Below, piece after piece: positions 5,930 to 7,908 of a stretch of 7,908 bases of DNA; within the stretch, counting starts at the first letter, position 1, and each line of letters opens with the position of its first letter. This stretch comes from Roseburia sp. Its GTDB lineage: Bacteria; Bacillota; Clostridia; Lachnospirales; Lachnospiraceae. The DNA lies in contig JAGASC010000050.1 of the NCBI GenBank assembly GCA_017621905.1, positions 1-7,908 of the forward strand. The letters run 5' to 3'. The position numbers were made by a program, and so were the translations under genes. The notes below the pieces were generated by a model. That model did not search any database. It saw only the letters and a list, made by a program, of their open reading frames with translations, and was not told where the DNA came from.

Positions 5930-7558
5930 ATGGCAAAGGAAATCAAATACGGAACAGAAGCCAGAGCAGCACTTGGTGCCGGCGTTGACAAATTGGCAAA
6001 CACAGTAAGAGTAACACTTGGACCGAAAGGAAGAAACGTAGTACTGGATAAAACCTTCGGAGCTCCATTAATCACAAACGACGGTGTTACCATTGCAAAA
6101 GAAATCGAGCTCGAGGATGCTTTCGAGAACATGGGAGCACAGCTGGTAAAAGAAGTTGCGACCAAGACCAACGATGTAGCCGGAGATGGTACCACAACCG
6201 CTACCGTATTGGCACAGGCAATGATTCAGGAAGGTATGAAGAACCTGGAAGCAGGAGCAAACCCAATCATCCTTCGCCGCGGTATGAAGAAAGCGACTGA
6301 CAAAGCAGTAGAGGCAATTCTTGCAATGTCTGACAAAGTAAGCGGCAAAGACCAGATCGCAAAAGTTGCAGCAATTTCCGCAGGCGATGAGGAAGTTGGC
6401 AACATGGTAGCAGATGCAATGGAGAAGGTTTCCAACGACGGCGTTATCACCATCGAGGAGTCTAAGACCATGCAGACCGAACTTGACTTGGTAGAAGGTA
6501 TGCAGTTCGACCGCGGTTATATTTCCGCATATATGTGCACCGATATGGATAAAATGGAAGCAGTGCTTGACGATCCATACATCTTAATCACAGACAAGAA
6601 GATCAGCAATATCCAGGAGATTCTTCCACTCTTAGAGCAGGTGGTACAGAGCGGCGCGAGACTTCTGATTATCGCAGAGGATATCGAGGGTGAAGCACTC
6701 ACCACATTGATCGTAAATAAATTGCGTGGAACCTTCAACGTAGTAGCAGTAAAAGCTCCGGGCTATGGCGACAGAAGAAAAGCAATGCTTGAAGATATTG
6801 CAATCTTAACCGGCGGCAAGGTCATCAGCTCTGAAGTTGGTCTTGAACTGAAAGATACTACTTTAGCAGACCTTGGTCGTGCAAGATCCGTAAAGGTTCA
6901 GAAAGAGAACACTGTAATCGTAGACGGCGCAGGCGACAAGGCAGCCATCGCAAGCAGAGTAAACCAGATTCGTTCCCAGATTGAGGAGACTACTTCTGAC
7001 TTTGACAGAGAAAAATTACAGGAGAGACTTGCAAAACTGGCAGGCGGCGTAGCTGTGATCCGCGTAGGTGCAGCAACCGAGACAGAGATGAAAGAAGCAA
7101 AACTTCGTATGGAGGATGCTTTAAACGCAACCAGAGCAGCAGTGGAAGAAGGAATCATCGCAGGTGGTGGTTCTGCATACATCCATGCAACCAAGGCAGT
7201 AACTGCACTGGCAGATACTTTGGAAGGCGATGAGAAGACAGGTGCAAAGGTTGTATTAAAGGCACTGGAAGCTCCATTATACTATATCGCAGCAAACGCA
7301 GGACTGGAAGGCGCAGTGATCATCAACAAGGTAAAAGAAGCAGAAGAGGGTATCGGCTTCAATGCAGCTACCGAGGAATACGTAGACATGGTAGCAAGCG
7401 GAATCCTTGATCCGGTAAAAGTAACCAGAAGTGCATTACAGAATGCAACCTCTGTTGCATCCACATTCCTGACCACAGAGTCTGTAGTTGCAAACATCAA
7501 AGAGCCAGCTCCGGCAATGCCGGCAGGCGGTGCAGGCGGCGGAATGGGAATGATGTAA
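5930..7558 (+). CDS. groEL: Chaperonin GroEL (Hsp60)
   Basis: GroEL forms the double-heptamer ATP-dependent folding chamber that works with GroES. The 542-residue sequence is complete. The equatorial ATP site shows TLGPKGRNVVLDK (about 29-41), NDGVTIAKEIELED (Asp51) and AGDGTTTATVLA (Asp86). The apical domain contains IAEDIEGEAL and the LRGTFNVVAVKAPGYGDRRKAML block. The C-terminal equatorial part has MEDALNATRAAVEEGIIAGGG and ends in a Gly/Met-rich tail (GGAGGGMGMM), as usual for bacterial GroEL. The ATG has GAGG (5917-5920) at 9 nt. It is co-transcribed with groES, controlled by CIRCE, and terminated at 7657-7691. Strong use of favoured codons fits high expression. Nothing suggests a divergent paralogue. 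Confidence 0.99.
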   Translation: MAKEIKYGTEARAALGAGVDKLANTVRVTLGPKGRNVVLDKTFGAPLITNDGVTIAKEIELEDAFENMGAQLVKEVATKTNDVAGDGTTTATVLAQAMIQEGMKNLEAGANPIILRRGMKKATDKAVEAILAMSDKVSGKDQIAKVAAISAGDEEVGNMVADAMEKVSNDGVITIEESKTMQTELDLVEGMQFDRGYISAYMCTDMDKMEAVLDDPYILITDKKISNIQEILPLLEQVVQSGARLLIIAEDIEGEALTTLIVNKLRGTFNVVAVKAPGYGDRRKAMLEDIAILTGGKVISSEVGLELKDTTLADLGRARSVKVQKENTVIVDGAGDKAAIASRVNQIRSQIEETTSDFDREKLQERLAKLAGGVAVIRVGAATETEMKEAKLRMEDALNATRAAVEEGIIAGGGSAYIHATKAVTALADTLEGDEKTGAKVVLKALEAPLYYIAANAGLEGAVIINKVKEAEEGIGFNAATEEYVDMVASGILDPVKVTRSALQNATSVASTFLTTESVVANIKEPAPAMPAGGAGGGMGMM

Positions 7559-7597
7559 TCAAACCCTGGCCGAATGACGATAAGTTGTTTTAACCGA

Positions 7598-7616
7598 CTG
7601 CCTTGCTGTAAGGCAG
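7598..7616 (+). other. Small hairpin in the groEL 3' UTR
   Basis: CTGCCTT and AAGGCAG pair as a perfect 7-bp stem around a 5-nt loop, 40 nt after the groEL stop. No T tract follows, so it is probably not the terminator; it may protect the mRNA 3' end or be incidental. Confidence 0.4.
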
Positions 7617-7656
7617 AGTGACATGATGTGATCATAAAATAAGATATGAAATAATT

Positions 7657-7691
7657 AACACCTCAGAAATGAATAGTTTCTGGGGTGTTTT
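7657..7691 (+). terminator. Intrinsic terminator of the groESL operon
   Basis: A 13-bp stem (7657-7669 with 7677-7689, one G-U pair) closes a 7-nt loop and runs into TTTT ending at 7691. It lies about 100 nt after the groEL stop codon. The AACACC left arm gives the structure some ability to work on the - strand too, but no gene points at it from the right within this window. Confidence 0.85.
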
Positions 7692-7709
7692 GCATTGTTA
7701 AGTTGTTGG

Positions 7710-7872
7710 CTGGTTACTGTTCACTCAGGTCTGGTTACTGTTCACACAGCAGCCAGACACTTGCTGTCGGGCTGTGTAAGAAAACGATCCAGGCGTTGAT
7801 TTCCCCATTCCCCTTCGCGAAGCGAATTGGAATGGGGAAATCAAGCGTTACTGGAACAGATTGAACAGTAAC
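7710..7872. repeat. Intergenic repeat cluster bounded by an 11-bp inverted motif, with internal hairpins
   Basis: The 15-bp CTGGTTACTGTTCAC occurs twice in direct orientation (7710-7724 and 7731-7745, 21-bp period). TGAACAGTAAC at 7862-7872 is the exact reverse complement of GTTACTGTTCA in both copies, and a further GTTACTG lies at 7847-7853. Two hairpins sit inside: 7744-7777 (stems ACAC/GTGT, AGCC/GGCT, GACA/TGTC) and 7796-7844 (16-bp perfect arms, then an inner TTCGC/GCGAA stem with a GAA loop). No coding frame is supported here. The pattern resembles a structured, possibly multi-copy intergenic element or an untranslated RNA; which one is unknown. Confidence 0.7.
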
Positions 7873-7908
7873 TAATTATTGATTGTGTTGATCACTACAT
7901 TTTGCGCA

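Noticed and set aside
5854..6195. A 113-codon open frame on the - strand across the groES-groEL junction
   Set aside because: Its Ser/Ala/Pro/Phe-rich sequence is the shadow of groEL codons; there is no independent support for it.
7710..7745. Two 15-bp direct repeats considered as a CRISPR remnant
   Set aside because: The repeats are too short, the spacer is only 6 bp, there are two copies, and no cas gene is nearby.
7873..7908. The last 36 bases of the window
   Set aside because: No reading frame, promoter or structure that I can support was found there.

Overview
The window looks like chromosomal DNA of an anaerobic, gut-type Firmicute, most likely a member of the Lachnospiraceae. The reasons are the group B-type [FeFe]-hydrogenase, a perfect CIRCE operator in front of groES-groEL, strong AGGAGG-like ribosome binding sites, sigma-A-like promoters, and AT-rich intergenic DNA carrying palindromic repeats. 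The family assignment is an inference; no rRNA or other marker gene is present. All six genes I can support lie on the + strand.

Layout. (1) Positions 2-1357 hold the 3' part of a fused permease-ATPase ABC exporter of the CydC/CydD type, cut by the window edge. (2) A 240-bp gap carries a well-formed promoter (TTGAAA-N16-TATAAT) and, at the predicted transcription start, a near-perfect Rex operator. This drives a 482-residue monomeric [FeFe]-hydrogenase (1598-3046). (3) The 309-bp gap after it contains a 135-nt long-armed inverted repeat with 30-bp perfect arms, flanked by 8-bp direct repeats, followed by an intrinsic terminator. (4) A Cof-type HAD phosphatase (3356-4135) and a DUF2974/Mbeg1-like alpha/beta-hydrolase (4205-5323) probably form a two-gene unit. 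(5) An A-rich spacer leads to the groESL promoter, a perfect CIRCE box, a strong 5'-leader hairpin, groES (5610-5894) and groEL (5930-7558). (6) The last 350 bp have no gene. They hold the groESL terminator and a cluster of repeats and hairpins bounded by an 11-bp inverted motif.

How the parts work together. The hydrogenase re-oxidises reduced electron carriers by making H2 (or works in reverse), and the Rex site ties its expression to the NADH/NAD+ ratio. This is a coherent fermentative redox circuit readable directly from the DNA. GroES-GroEL is a standard HrcA/CIRCE-controlled chaperonin operon, with an extra strong leader hairpin. The HAD/DUF2974 pair and the ABC exporter have no visible functional link to these two units.

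I see no clear new multi-gene system. The best leads for follow-up are the two intergenic palindromic elements, the Rex-hydrogenase arrangement, the number of cysteines in the hydrogenase N-terminal domain, and the groESL leader hairpin.
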